DNA of 12,757 nucleotides from DASVSE01 sp036399715 (lineage in GTDB: Bacteria; Bacteroidota; Rhodothermia; Rhodothermales; Rubricoccaceae), in NCBI GenBank assembly GCA_036399715.1, contig DASWMO010000153.1, positions 1 to 12,757 of the forward strand, given 5' to 3'. Shown here one piece after another: positions 1-11,160 of the stretch (position 1 is the first letter of the stretch; the number at the start of each line of letters is the position of its first letter). Both the position numbers and the translations under genes were made by a program. Below the pieces are notes generated by a model. It was not told where the DNA came from, ran no database searches, and worked only from the letters and a program-made list of their open reading frames with translations.

Positions 1-3000
1 ATCGTCCGGGATATCAAGGAGCAGGAGGTCTACTTCGGAGAGCTCCCCCTGATGACCGAGACCGGTACGTTCATCATCAACGGCACCGAGCGCGTGGTCG
101 TCAGCCAGCTCCACCGGAGCCCGGGCGTCTTCTTCGACCAGTCGGTCCACCCCAACGGGACGGACCTCTATTCGGCCCGGGTCATCCCGTTCCGCGGGTC
201 GTGGATCGAGTTCTCGACCGACGTCGCGAACGTGATGTGGGCCTACATCGACCGCAAGAAGAAGCTGCCCGTCACGGCGCTCCTCCGCGCGCTCGACTAC
301 TCGACCGACGCCGAGATCGTCTCGCTGTTCGACCTCGCCGACCAGGAGCCGGTCAACAACAAGCGGGCGTTCAAGAAGCTCGTCGGCCGCACGCTCGCGA
401 CGACCGTGACCGTTGAGGTCAAGCACGAGGTCATCGACGAGGACACGGGCGAGGTCATCCGCGAGACGACCGAGCGCGAGGTCCTCTTCCCGGCCGAGCA
501 CCCGGTCGCCGAGGACGACTTCGACACGCTCAAGGCGGCCGGCGTCGAGACGATCCTGCTCCGCCGCGAGGCCAGCGAGGACGGCGACGACTCGCACCTC
601 GACATGTCGACGCTCCTCAACACGCTCAAGAAGGACCCGACGCACTCGACCGAGGAGGCCCTCCGCTACCTCTACGAGCAGCTCCGCGGGGCGGAGCCGC
701 CGGACGTCGAGACGGCCCGCGCGCTCCTCGACCGCCTCTTCTTCTCGGACAAGCGGTACGACCTCGGCGGCGTCGGGCGGTACCGGATGAACCGGCGGCT
801 CGGGCTGAGCGCCGACATCAACACGGTCACGCTCTCGAAGGCCGACATCGTCGCGATCATCACCGAGCTCGTCAAGCTCCAGAACGGGAAGAGCCAGGTC
901 GACGACATCGACCACCTCGGCAACCGCCGCGTGCGGACCGTCGGGGAGCAGCTCGGCCAGCAGTTCTCGCTCGGGCTCGCCCGCATGGCGCGGACGATCA
1001 AGGAGCGCATGAACCTGCGCGACGCCGACAAATTCACCCCCCAGGACCTCGTCAACGCGCGGACCGTCTCGTCGGTGATCAACACCTTCTTCGGGACGAA
1101 CCAGCTGTCGCAGTTCATGGACCAGACGAACCCGCTCGCCGAGCTGACGCACAAGCGTCGCATGTCGGCGCTCGGGCCAGGTGGTCTGACGCGTGAGCGC
1201 GCCGGCTTCGAGGTCCGCGACGTGCACTACACGCACTACGGGCGCCTCTGCCCGATCGAGACGCCGGAAGGCCCGAACATCGGCCTGATCTCGTCGCTGT
1301 GCACACACGGCGTCGTGAACCAGTTCGGGTTTATCGAGACGCCCTACCGCAAGGTGGTCAACGGCAAGGTGACGAAGGAGATCTTCTACCTCGGTGCCGA
1401 GGATGAGGACCGCTACGTCATCGCGCAGGCCAACGCGCCGATCAACCCGGACGGCTCGTACGTCAACGACCTCGTCCGCGCCCGCATCGGCGGCGACGTG
1501 CCGCTCGTGACGCCGGACAAGATCCAGTTCATGGACGTCGCCCCAAACCAGATCATCTCGCCCGCGGCGTCGATGATCCCGTTCCTAGAGCACGACGACG
1601 CCAACCGCGCCCTGATGGGCTCGAACATGCAGCGTCAGGCCGTGCCGCTTCTCCGCCCCGAGGCACCGTACGTCGGGACCGGGCTGGAAGGCCGTGCCGC
1701 TCGCGACAGCCGCGCCATCCTCGTCGCCCAGGGCGCCGGGACGGTCGAGTACGTCGACGCGACCAAGATCATCGTCCGCTACGACGAGACGCCCGAGGAC
1801 GCCGACGCGGCGTTCGAGGAGCCCGTCCGCACGTACACGCTCGTCAAGTTCCGCCGGACGAACCAGGACACCTCGATCACGCAGAAGCCGACCGTCCGGG
1901 CCGGCATGCGCGTCGAGAAGGGCGACCTGCTCGCCGACGGCGCCTCGACGGACAACGGCGAGCTCGCGCTCGGCAAGAACGTGCTCGTCGCGTTCATGCC
2001 GTGGAAGGGTTACAACTTCGAGGACGCCATCGTCATCTCGGAGCGCGTCGTCTCGGACGACGTCTTCACGTCGGTTCACATCGAGGAGTTCGAGCACCAG
2101 GTCCGCGATACCAAGCGCGGCGAGGAAGAGCTCACGCGTGAGATCCCGAACGTCTCCGAGGAGGCCACGAAGGACCTCGATGAGCGCGGCATCGTCCGCG
2201 TCGGCGCCGAGGTGAACCCGGGCGACATCATCGTCGGCAAGATCACGCCGAAGGGCGAGACCGACCCGACGCCCGAGGAGAAGCTGCTCCGCGCCATCTT
2301 CGGCGACAAGGCAGGCGACGTCAAGGACGCCTCCCTCAAGGCCAAGCCGGGCATGAAGGGCATCGTGATCGACACGAAGCTGTTCTCGCGCCGCAAGACC
2401 GACGCCGTCACCAAGAAGGCCGAGGAGAAGCGGATGGGCGAGATCGAAATTCAGCTCCGCCGCGAGGTGGAGTCACTCCAGACGAGCTTCTACGAACGCT
2501 TCGTCGGGCTCATCGGCGGCCGCAAGGCTGGCGCGGCCATCGAGATGCGCGACGGGACGGTCATCGCCTCGGAGGGCGCCAAGATCTCGCGCAAGACGTT
2601 CGGTGACATCGAGCCGGCGGACCTCAAGATCCGTCAGCCGTTCACGTCCGACGACGAGACGAACCGCCAGGCGTGGAAGCTGCTGGCCAACTACCAGCGC
2701 CGCCACCAGGAGATCTCGGGCGCCGCCGAGCAGGAGACGTACCGTCTCCAGATGGGCGACGAACTCCCGCCGGGCATCGTCCAGCTCGCCAAGGTCTACA
2801 TCGCCAAGAAGCGCAAGCTCCAGGTCGGTGACAAGATGGCCGGCCGTCACGGCAACAAGGGCGTCGTCGCGCGCCTCGTCAAGAAGGAGGACATGCCGTT
2901 CCTCGAGGACGGCACGCCGGTTGACATCTGCCTCAACCCGCTCGGCGTCCCGAGCCGCATGAACCTCGGACAGATCTTCGAGACCATGCTCGGCTGGGCC

Positions 3001-3501
3001 GGGCAGAAGCTCGGCGAGACCTACGCGTCGCCCGCCTTCGACGGCGCGACGATGGAGGACATCGCGGCCAAGATGCGCGAGGCCGGTCTCCCCGAGGACG
3101 GCCGGATCCAGCTCTACGACGGGCAGACGGGCGAGCCGTTCGACCAGCCGACGACCGTCGGCCAGGTGTACATGCTCAAGCTCAGCCACCTTGTCGAGGA
3201 CAAGATTCACGCACGCTCGATCGGGCCCTACTCGTTGATTACGCAGCAGCCCCTCGGCGGCAAGGCGCAGTTCGGCGGGCAGCGCTTCGGCGAGATGGAG
3301 GTCTGGGCGCTCTACGCGTACGGCGCTTCCAACGTGCTCCGCGAGCTTCTCACCGTCAAGTCTGACGACGTGCAGGGCCGCTCGAAGACCTACGAGGCGA
3401 TCGTCAAGGGCGACAACCTGCCCGAGCCGAACGTCCCGGAGAGCTTCAACGTCCTCATCCGCGAGATGCAGGGCCTCGGCCTCGAAGTCAAGATCGACTG
3501 A
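1..3501 (+). CDS. rpoB: DNA-directed RNA polymerase subunit beta (5'-truncated)
   Basis: This is the beta subunit of RNA polymerase, which forms one side of the active-site cleft and the rifampicin pocket. The reading frame is open from base 1, so the gene starts before the window. The in-frame ATG at 52 is internal, because it falls in the conserved ELPLMTETGTF stretch. By E. coli numbering about 112 residues are missing, and 1166 are visible. In visible numbering the rifampicin cluster is FMDQTNPLAELTHKRRMSAL (372-391), with D374, H384 and S389 matching E. coli D516, H526 and S531. The active-site segment GDKMAGRHGNKG carries K945 and K953 (E. coli K1065 and K1073). Two lineage inserts appear to be present, at about 130-205 (SI1-like) and about 797-920 (SI2-like). 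The end, PESFNVLIREMQGLGLEVKID, is the usual C-terminus that contacts beta'. It is followed by rpoC after 88 bp. Identity is certain. Confidence 0.99.
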   Translation: MVRDIKEQEVYFGELPLMTETGTFIINGTERVVVSQLHRSPGVFFDQSVHPNGTDLYSARVIPFRGSWIEFSTDVANVMWAYIDRKKKLPVTALLRALDYSTDAEIVSLFDLADQEPVNNKRAFKKLVGRTLATTVTVEVKHEVIDEDTGEVIRETTEREVLFPAEHPVAEDDFDTLKAAGVETILLRREASEDGDDSHLDMSTLLNTLKKDPTHSTEEALRYLYEQLRGAEPPDVETARALLDRLFFSDKRYDLGGVGRYRMNRRLGLSADINTVTLSKADIVAIITELVKLQNGKSQVDDIDHLGNRRVRTVGEQLGQQFSLGLARMARTIKERMNLRDADKFTPQDLVNARTVSSVINTFFGTNQLSQFMDQTNPLAELTHKRRMSALGPGGLTRERAGFEVRDVHYTHYGRLCPIETPEGPNIGLISSLCTHGVVNQFGFIETPYRKVVNGKVTKEIFYLGAEDEDRYVIAQANAPINPDGSYVNDLVRARIGGDVPLVTPDKIQFMDVAPNQIISPAASMIPFLEHDDANRALMGSNMQRQAVPLLRPEAPYVGTGLEGRAARDSRAILVAQGAGTVEYVDATKIIVRYDETPEDADAAFEEPVRTYTLVKFRRTNQDTSITQKPTVRAGMRVEKGDLLADGASTDNGELALGKNVLVAFMPWKGYNFEDAIVISERVVSDDVFTSVHIEEFEHQVRDTKRGEEELTREIPNVSEEATKDLDERGIVRVGAEVNPGDIIVGKITPKGETDPTPEEKLLRAIFGDKAGDVKDASLKAKPGMKGIVIDTKLFSRRKTDAVTKKAEEKRMGEIEIQLRREVESLQTSFYERFVGLIGGRKAGAAIEMRDGTVIASEGAKISRKTFGDIEPADLKIRQPFTSDDETNRQAWKLLANYQRRHQEISGAAEQETYRLQMGDELPPGIVQLAKVYIAKKRKLQVGDKMAGRHGNKGVVARLVKKEDMPFLEDGTPVDICLNPLGVPSRMNLGQIFETMLGWAGQKLGETYASPAFDGATMEDIAAKMREAGLPEDGRIQLYDGQTGEPFDQPTTVGQVYMLKLSHLVEDKIHARSIGPYSLITQQPLGGKAQFGGQRFGEMEVWALYAYGASNVLRELLTVKSDDVQGRSKTYEAIVKGDNLPEPNVPESFNVLIREMQGLGLEVKID

Positions 3502-3517
3502 GAAAGGGGTTCAGGAT

Positions 3518-3559
3518 GCCGGGTGGGGCGGGAGGTGCATCTCCCGTCCCAACCCCGGC
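3518..3559 (+). other. Strong hairpin in the rpoB-rpoC gap
   Basis: The 5' arm 3518-3534 and the 3' arm 3541-3559 pair over about 17 bp, with two single-base bulges on the 3' side and one G-T wobble. They close a six-base loop, GTGCAT (3535-3540). The inner CGGGAG/CTCCCG and outer GCC/GGC blocks are perfect. No T-tract follows and rpoC is essential, so a full terminator is unlikely. A partial attenuator, an RNase cleavage site or a 3'-end stabiliser for the rpoB message would fit. The structure is read from the sequence; its role is inference. Confidence 0.7.
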
Positions 3560-3562
3560 CAC

Positions 3563-3589
3563 CAACCAATCAATTAAACAACCCCCATT
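3563..3589 (+). promoter_or_regulatory. A-rich rpoC leader without Shine-Dalgarno
   Basis: After the hairpin the base composition changes sharply, to an A/T-rich stretch (CCAATCAATTAAACAA) and then CCCCCATT directly before the rpoC ATG at 3590. No GGAGG-like site lies in the normal window. Bacteroidota generally do not rely on Shine-Dalgarno pairing and favour A-rich, unstructured leaders, so this is probably the rpoC ribosome-loading region. It also supports the chosen rpoC start. Confidence 0.55.
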
Positions 3590-7951
<4,362 letters not shown>

Positions 7952-7973
7952 TCTCCGTCTCGGACAGACGGAC

Positions 7974-8005
7974 GCGCCCCGGCTGCCTTCTGGCGGCCGG
8001 GGCGC
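7974..8005. terminator. Bidirectional terminator-like hairpin after rpoC
   Basis: Two 14-base arms (7974-7987 and 7992-8005) pair completely apart from one T-G wobble and close a TTCT loop. The hairpin lies 22 bp after the rpoC stop and 25 bp from the stop of the convergent gene ending at 8031, so it can serve both strands. The following bases (TCTGCGTTC) are only weakly T-rich, so termination efficiency is uncertain. The position between converging genes is the best support. Confidence 0.75.
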
Positions 8006-8030
8006 TCTGCGTTCGGAAGGGCGGCCCAGG

Positions 8031-8729
8031 TTACTGGTTGTAGGTTCGGATGGCCTGCTGGATCTTGCCACGGCGCAGGGCCGGGAAGACGAAGTTGGTC
8101 AGCGACGTAACCGCGGCGCCGACAAAGACGAGCGGGTGGATGCCACTGACGGCGCTCTCGGACTCGAAATCGCTCAGCGCGAGCCCGCCGGCGATCATGC
8201 CGACGCCCGCGGCGGCCGTCCCATACTGGGCGTAGGTGAGGTTCTGGTGCTGGCGAAGGAGGCGGACGCTCTCCGGGTTGTCCTCGAGCGCGGTCAGCAG
8301 CCGGGGCACCGTCGCACGCTGAACTGGTCCGTCGGCGACGCGGATGTAGCCGATCTCCTCCTGACTCAGGCCGGGCGCGGACATAACGGCGCCGCCGCGC
8401 GGGCCCGAGGGCATCATGACGCCGGGTGTCATGGTCGTGCGCGTGCGCGAGTAAAAATCGACCCGTCCGTCGATGAGGCGCTGGGCGAGGTTCCGTCCGT
8501 CGACGACGGCGTACGTCGCGCCGGCCATCCGCAACTCGTGGACCTGGTCGAGCTCGACCCGCTGGGTGTCGACGGTCACGTACGACCGACGCAGGACGGG
8601 CGAGTGGAGGTCGACCGTGCCCCGGAGGGTGTCGCCCCGGAGAGTGAAGATGTAATCCGCCGGGGAGCCAGTCTGCGCGGCGGCGGGGAAGGCGACGACG
8701 AGGGCGAGAAGGACGGAGAGTCGGACCAT
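8031..8729 (-). CDS. Exported hypothetical protein with two C-terminal hydrophobic segments
   Basis: I do not recognise a named family. I place the start at the ATG at 8729 (232 residues), because it gives a clear signal peptide: MVRL, a hydrophobic core to F14, then PAAA|Q with A16-A17-A18 before the likely cut. A longer in-frame start at 8873 would put 48 low-complexity residues before the signal and overlap the neighbouring gene. The mature part opens with DYIFTLRGDTLRGTV (25-39). Openings of the form 'Y-I-x-T-x-x-G-D-T-x-x-G' recur in uncharacterised exported Bacteroidota proteins. Two hydrophobic glycine/alanine-rich segments follow at about 170-185 and 199-217, and the protein ends in a basic tail, RRGKIQQAIRTYNQ. 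It may sit in the inner membrane or the envelope. It lies downstream of the pepT pair on the same strand after a 109-bp gap, and ends against the rpoC terminator. Stop codon is TAA. Confidence 0.8.
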   Translation of the reverse strand: MVRLSVLLALVVAFPAAAQTGSPADYIFTLRGDTLRGTVDLHSPVLRRSYVTVDTQRVELDQVHELRMAGATYAVVDGRNLAQRLIDGRVDFYSRTRTTMTPGVMMPSGPRGGAVMSAPGLSQEEIGYIRVADGPVQRATVPRLLTALEDNPESVRLLRQHQNLTYAQYGTAAAGVGMIAGGLALSDFESESAVSGIHPLVFVGAAVTSLTNFVFPALRRGKIQQAIRTYNQ

Positions 8730-8838
8730 CGGGAGGGGGAGGGGTGGCCCGGTAGTTAACCCCTTCCGCCGGTGGCCAGCAAGCAGGCCCCACCCGCTGG
8801 GTTTCCACGTCGCGGCGGGCGTTGCGCTGGAGGTCGCC

Positions 8839-9042
8839 TCATCTGCGCGTCGTGTCGCCGGGGGCGCCGCCAAGGCGCGGCATCGCCGCGTCGTGGGCGG
8901 CCTCGTTGCGGCGGACGTCCTCTTGAAGCGTCGGGTTGGCCCAGCCGCGCGTGATCATCACGGCCGCGAGGACGGAGAGGCCGAGCAGCATTGCCATGAA
9001 GCCGACGACGAAGAGGCGCGTGCGGGCGGGGGAGAGCGGCAT
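8839..9042 (-). CDS. Small single-span membrane protein, coupled to pepT
   Basis: This predicted protein has 67 residues and I do not recognise its family. The ATG at 9042-9040 shares one base with the pepT stop (TGATG on the minus strand), which is typical of translational coupling and decides the start. A longer frame from 9126 would overlap pepT by 85 bp with arginine-rich low-complexity sequence, so I reject it. After MPLSPARTR, residues 10-30 form one hydrophobic helix (LFVVGFMAMLLGLSVLAAVMI). A 37-residue polar tail follows that is rich in arginine, glutamate and alanine and ends DTTRR. There is no cleavage site of the usual kind, so a membrane anchor is more likely than a secreted peptide. 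Its function is unknown. The coupling implies it is made together with peptidase T. It could be a microprotein, or a short lineage-specific protein unrelated to peptide breakdown. Confidence 0.65.
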   Translation of the reverse strand: MPLSPARTRLFVVGFMAMLLGLSVLAAVMITRGWANPTLQEDVRRNEAAHDAAMPRLGGAPGDTTRR

Positions 9043-10307
9043 CAGAGGCGGGGTTCGTGCGCCCAGGCGGCCACGAGCGCGTGCGTGTAGGCCAGCGAAC
9101 GCGCGAGGTTCTGGACGGTGTTCCACTCGCGGCGGCTGTGGAACGCGTGCCCGCCCGTGAAGACGTTGGGCGTCGGGAGGCCACGCTCGGAGAGGCGCGC
9201 GCCGTCGGTGCCGCCTCGGACGGGCTTCAAGGCCATCTCGAACCCCATCGCCCGCGCCGCGTCGAGGGCGATGGTCACCGCGCGCGGGTCCACGGCGTCA
9301 ATGTGGGCGGCCATGTTGCGGTAGCTCTCGCGGATCTCGACCCGAACCGTCGAGCCGGGGTACGCCGCTTCTGCCTGCGCAGCGGCGTCGCGGACGAGCA
9401 TGCGGCGGCGCTCCAGCCCGACGTCTGAGAAGTCGCGCAGGAGGACGCGGAGGCTCGCGCGCTCGGCCTCGCCCGAGAGCGTGTGCGGGTGAAAGAAGCC
9501 GTCGCGGTCGTCCGTCGTCTCCGGTGCCTCGCTCGCCGGGAGCAGGGCGACGACGTGAGCCACGACGCGGAGCGCGTTGACGAGGATGCCCTGCGCGTAT
9601 CCCGGGTGCACGCCGACGCCCTCGACTGTCACGACGGCCTCGGCGGCGTTGAACGTCTCGGCGTTGAGGCGGTCCGTGCCCGAGCCGTCCAGCGTGTAGC
9701 CGACGTGGGCCGCGAGGCGGTCGAGGTCGACCGGGTCTGCGCCGCGGCCAATCTCCTCGTCGGGCGTGAACAGCAGGCGCAGCGTGGGTCGGGCGGTGGC
9801 GGGCCGGCCCTCCGCGCGGGCCGCCACGTCGGACGCGAGCAGGTCGGCGGCAAGCTGCATCAGAACGGCGACACCGGCCTTGTCGTCGGACCCGAGCAGC
9901 GTCGTGCCGTCGCTCGTGAGCAGGTCGTGGCCGATGTGGGCCGCGAGGTTGGGGTCCGCGGTCGCATCGAAGACGACGGACGGGTCACCGGGGAGCGCGA
10001 AGGCGGCGCCGGACCATGCGGCGTGGACGAGCGGACGCACGCCCGCGCCGGGCGCGTCCGGGCTCGTGTCCACGTGCGCGCACAGCGCGACGACGGGCGC
10101 CTCGAGGACGGTCCCCGGGAGGGTCGCGTAGACGACGCCCGAGGCGTCCATCTCGGCGTCCGCGACGCCCATCGCGCGTAACTCGTCCACGAGCAGGCGG
10201 CAGAGGTCGAGTTGCCGTGCGGTTGAGGGCGTCGCGTCGGAGTCGGGATCCGAGGTCGTGTCGATCCGGACGTAGCGGGCGAAGCGCTCGGCGACGGGCG
10301 GGAGCAC
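9042..10307 (-). CDS. pepT: Peptidase T (tripeptide aminopeptidase, M20 family)
   Basis: Peptidase T is a cytoplasmic two-zinc aminopeptidase that removes the N-terminal residue from tripeptides. I choose the GTG at 10307 (421 residues, against 408 in E. coli), because the zinc ligand H78 and D80 in AHVDTSPD then fall at the E. coli positions and the N-terminus PPVAERFARYV aligns with LLERFLNYV. The other catalytic parts are intact: LLGSDDKAG (bridging D141), TPDEEIGRGAD (general base E184, ligand E185), YTLDGSG (D207) and GGHAFHSRREW (H390). RGGTDGARLSERGLPTPNVF is the strongly conserved C-terminal block. A second GTG at 10397 would add 30 residues (GPDSGPPISGLPISG-like) encoded by a tandem DNA repeat, and is less likely. 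The gene is divergent from the TetR gene, and its stop overlaps the start of the small membrane protein by one base. Family assignment is very secure; the start is fairly secure. Confidence 0.96.
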   Translation of the reverse strand: MLPPVAERFARYVRIDTTSDPDSDATPSTARQLDLCRLLVDELRAMGVADAEMDASGVVYATLPGTVLEAPVVALCAHVDTSPDAPGAGVRPLVHAAWSGAAFALPGDPSVVFDATADPNLAAHIGHDLLTSDGTTLLGSDDKAGVAVLMQLAADLLASDVAARAEGRPATARPTLRLLFTPDEEIGRGADPVDLDRLAAHVGYTLDGSGTDRLNAETFNAAEAVVTVEGVGVHPGYAQGILVNALRVVAHVVALLPASEAPETTDDRDGFFHPHTLSGEAERASLRVLLRDFSDVGLERRRMLVRDAAAQAEAAYPGSTVRVEIRESYRNMAAHIDAVDPRAVTIALDAARAMGFEMALKPVRGGTDGARLSERGLPTPNVFTGGHAFHSRREWNTVQNLARSLAYTHALVAAWAHEPRL

Positions 10308-10325
10308 GACCGTATCGGCATCGAC

Positions 10326-10370
10326 GCCCGATATGGGCAGGCCCGAGATGGGTGGGCCCGAATCGGGACC
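10326..10370. repeat. Three tandem 15-bp imperfect repeats upstream of pepT
   Basis: Three adjacent units occupy 10326-10340, 10341-10355 and 10356-10370. Each begins GCCCGA and carries a GGG three bases later. Units 1 and 2 match at 12 of 15 positions, and units 1 and 3 at 9 of 15. Each unit is itself a partial dyad, and the third contains the perfect CCCGA-A-TCGGG. The array starts 18 bp upstream of the chosen pepT start and lies in the shared divergent region. It may be a set of binding sites, or a small tandem duplication. Confidence 0.6.
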
Positions 10371-10417
10371 GGCAAGAGACGGCGCGGCGGGCGGCACGGC
10401 GGCAGGGGAGGGCGTCC

Positions 10418-10433
10418 CCGCAGTCTACTGCGG
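10418..10433. promoter_or_regulatory. Perfect 16-bp inverted repeat, candidate TetR-family operator
   Basis: CCGCAGT-CT-ACTGCGG is a perfect dyad with 7-bp arms and a 2-bp spacer. It lies 34 bp upstream of the tetR start codon and within the pepT/tetR divergent region. TetR-family dimers commonly bind dyads of about this size next to their own gene. This makes it the best candidate site for autoregulation, and possibly for control of pepT. Binding is inference. Confidence 0.5.
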
Positions 10434-10441
10434 CCCGACGC

Positions 10442-10449
10442 TACTTTCC
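10442..10449 (+). promoter_or_regulatory. Weak candidate -7 box for the TetR-family gene
   Basis: TACTTTCC matches the Bacteroidota -7 consensus TAnnTTTG at four of six fixed positions. It lies 18 bp before the ATG and 8 bp after the inverted repeat. No upstream TTG element is visible. If it is real, the transcript leader would be only about a dozen bases and the dyad at 10418-10433 would overlap the promoter. Confidence 0.25.
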
Positions 10450-10467
10450 GGCCCCGCACTGCCGATC

Positions 10468-11079
10468 ATGCCCGCCGCCCGCCCGCCCGCCGCCCGCCGG
10501 ACCGACACCAACCTCCGGCAGGCGATCCTCGACCGCGCCCGGCGCCTGCTCGTCGCCGAGGGCTACGACCGGCTGTCGATGCGCAAGATCGCGGCTGGCG
10601 TCGGCGTCTCGGCGACGAGCATCTACCTGCACTTCGCGAGCAAGGACGCGCTCACACATGCGCTCATCGACGAGGGCATGGAGCGGCTCTACGGCACGCT
10701 CACGGCGGCCGTCACGGCAGACCCCGTCGCGACGCTCGGCGCGCTGTGCCGCGCGTACGTCCGCTTCGGGATCGACAACCCCGAGGTCTACCAGATCCTG
10801 TTCCAGCTGCACCCCGAGCGCATGGAGCGCTACCCGGCCGAGCAGTACCGCCGCGCGCGGCGCAACATCGAGGTCTTCGCCGAGGCCATTGAGGCCGGCG
10901 CCGCTGCGGGCCACCTGCGTGCGGATCCGTCGGCGGACGTGGCGGCGAACGTCCTGTGGACGGCCCTCCACGGCCTCGTCTCGCTGACCCTCGCCGAGCG
11001 GATCGACGTCCGCCTCGCGGGCGAGGCCTTCACCGAGGCCGCCGTCCGGCAGGCTATCGCCGGCCTGACGGCCGCCTGA
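10468..11079 (+). CDS. TetR/AcrR-family transcriptional regulator
   Basis: This 203-residue DNA-binding regulator has the usual TetR length. The N-terminal three-helix DNA-binding domain spans about residues 14-62: LRQAILDRARRLLVAEGYDRLSMRKIAAGVGVSATSIYLHFASKD, with the helix-turn-helix at 37-56 and the typical IYLHFASKDAL ending. The C-terminal half resembles the WHG type of TetR ligand domain: FGIDNPEVYQILF (100-112), and W164 with H168-G169 in LWTALHGLVSL. I place the start at the ATG at 10468; a longer frame from 10333 would add 45 low-complexity residues and cross the operator and repeats. The gene is divergent from pepT. An acyl-CoA ligase follows 130 bp downstream on the same strand, so an acyl-CoA-responsive role in fatty acid use is plausible. 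Several TetR members, such as FadR of Bacillus and Thermus, work that way. The ligand cannot be read from sequence. Confidence 0.93.
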   Translation: MPAARPPAARRTDTNLRQAILDRARRLLVAEGYDRLSMRKIAAGVGVSATSIYLHFASKDALTHALIDEGMERLYGTLTAAVTADPVATLGALCRAYVRFGIDNPEVYQILFQLHPERMERYPAEQYRRARRNIEVFAEAIEAGAAAGHLRADPSADVAANVLWTALHGLVSLTLAERIDVRLAGEAFTEAAVRQAIAGLTAA

Positions 11080-11082
11080 GGC

Positions 11083-11115
11083 GCGGCACGGGGCTGGCTT
11101 TACGCCCGGTGCCGC
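11083..11115 (+). terminator. Terminator-like hairpin after the TetR-family gene
   Basis: GCGGCAC (11083-11089) pairs with GTGCCGC (11109-11115). Inside it, GGGC (11091-11094) pairs with GCCC (11104-11107) after one G-G mismatch, leaving a nine-base loop. The hairpin begins 4 bp after the tetR stop. AAAAG follows rather than a T-run, so it is not a classical intrinsic terminator. It may still slow polymerase or protect the 3' end. Confidence 0.4.
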
Positions 11116-11152
11116 AAAAGCGGCGCGCTCGAACCGGCACGGGCCTTCCGCG

Positions 11153-11160
11153 TATCTTCG
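11153..11160 (+). promoter_or_regulatory. Candidate Bacteroidota-type -7 box for the acyl-CoA ligase gene
   Basis: TATCTTCG matches TAnnTTTG, the -7 element of the Bacteroidota primary sigma factor, at five of six fixed positions. It lies 49 bp upstream of the ligase ATG. No clear -33 TTTG partner is visible. The box sits between inverted arms CCTTCCG (11144-11150) and CGGAAGG (11171-11177), so the promoter may be under local control. It would allow the ligase gene its own transcript, separate from tetR. Confidence 0.45.

Noticed and set aside
52..54. ATG at 52 as the start of rpoB
   Set aside because: The conserved beta sequence continues upstream in frame to base 1 (EVYFGELPL), so this Met is internal.
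8136..8759. Plus-strand open frame of 207 codons opposite the exported protein
   Set aside because: The minus-strand frame has a signal peptide and membrane-like segments; this one has none.
8755..8783. Possible promoter of the exported protein (TTGCTG, 17 bp, TTAACT on the minus strand)
   Set aside because: Spacing is ideal, but each hexamer matches the sigma-70 consensus at only three of six positions, and there is no Bacteroidota -7 box. It is too weak to list as a feature. The 8730-8838 gap otherwise shows only a weak bulged hairpin.
9483..10181. Plus-strand open frame of 232 codons opposite pepT
   Set aside because: pepT is unambiguous in this interval and this frame is its shadow.
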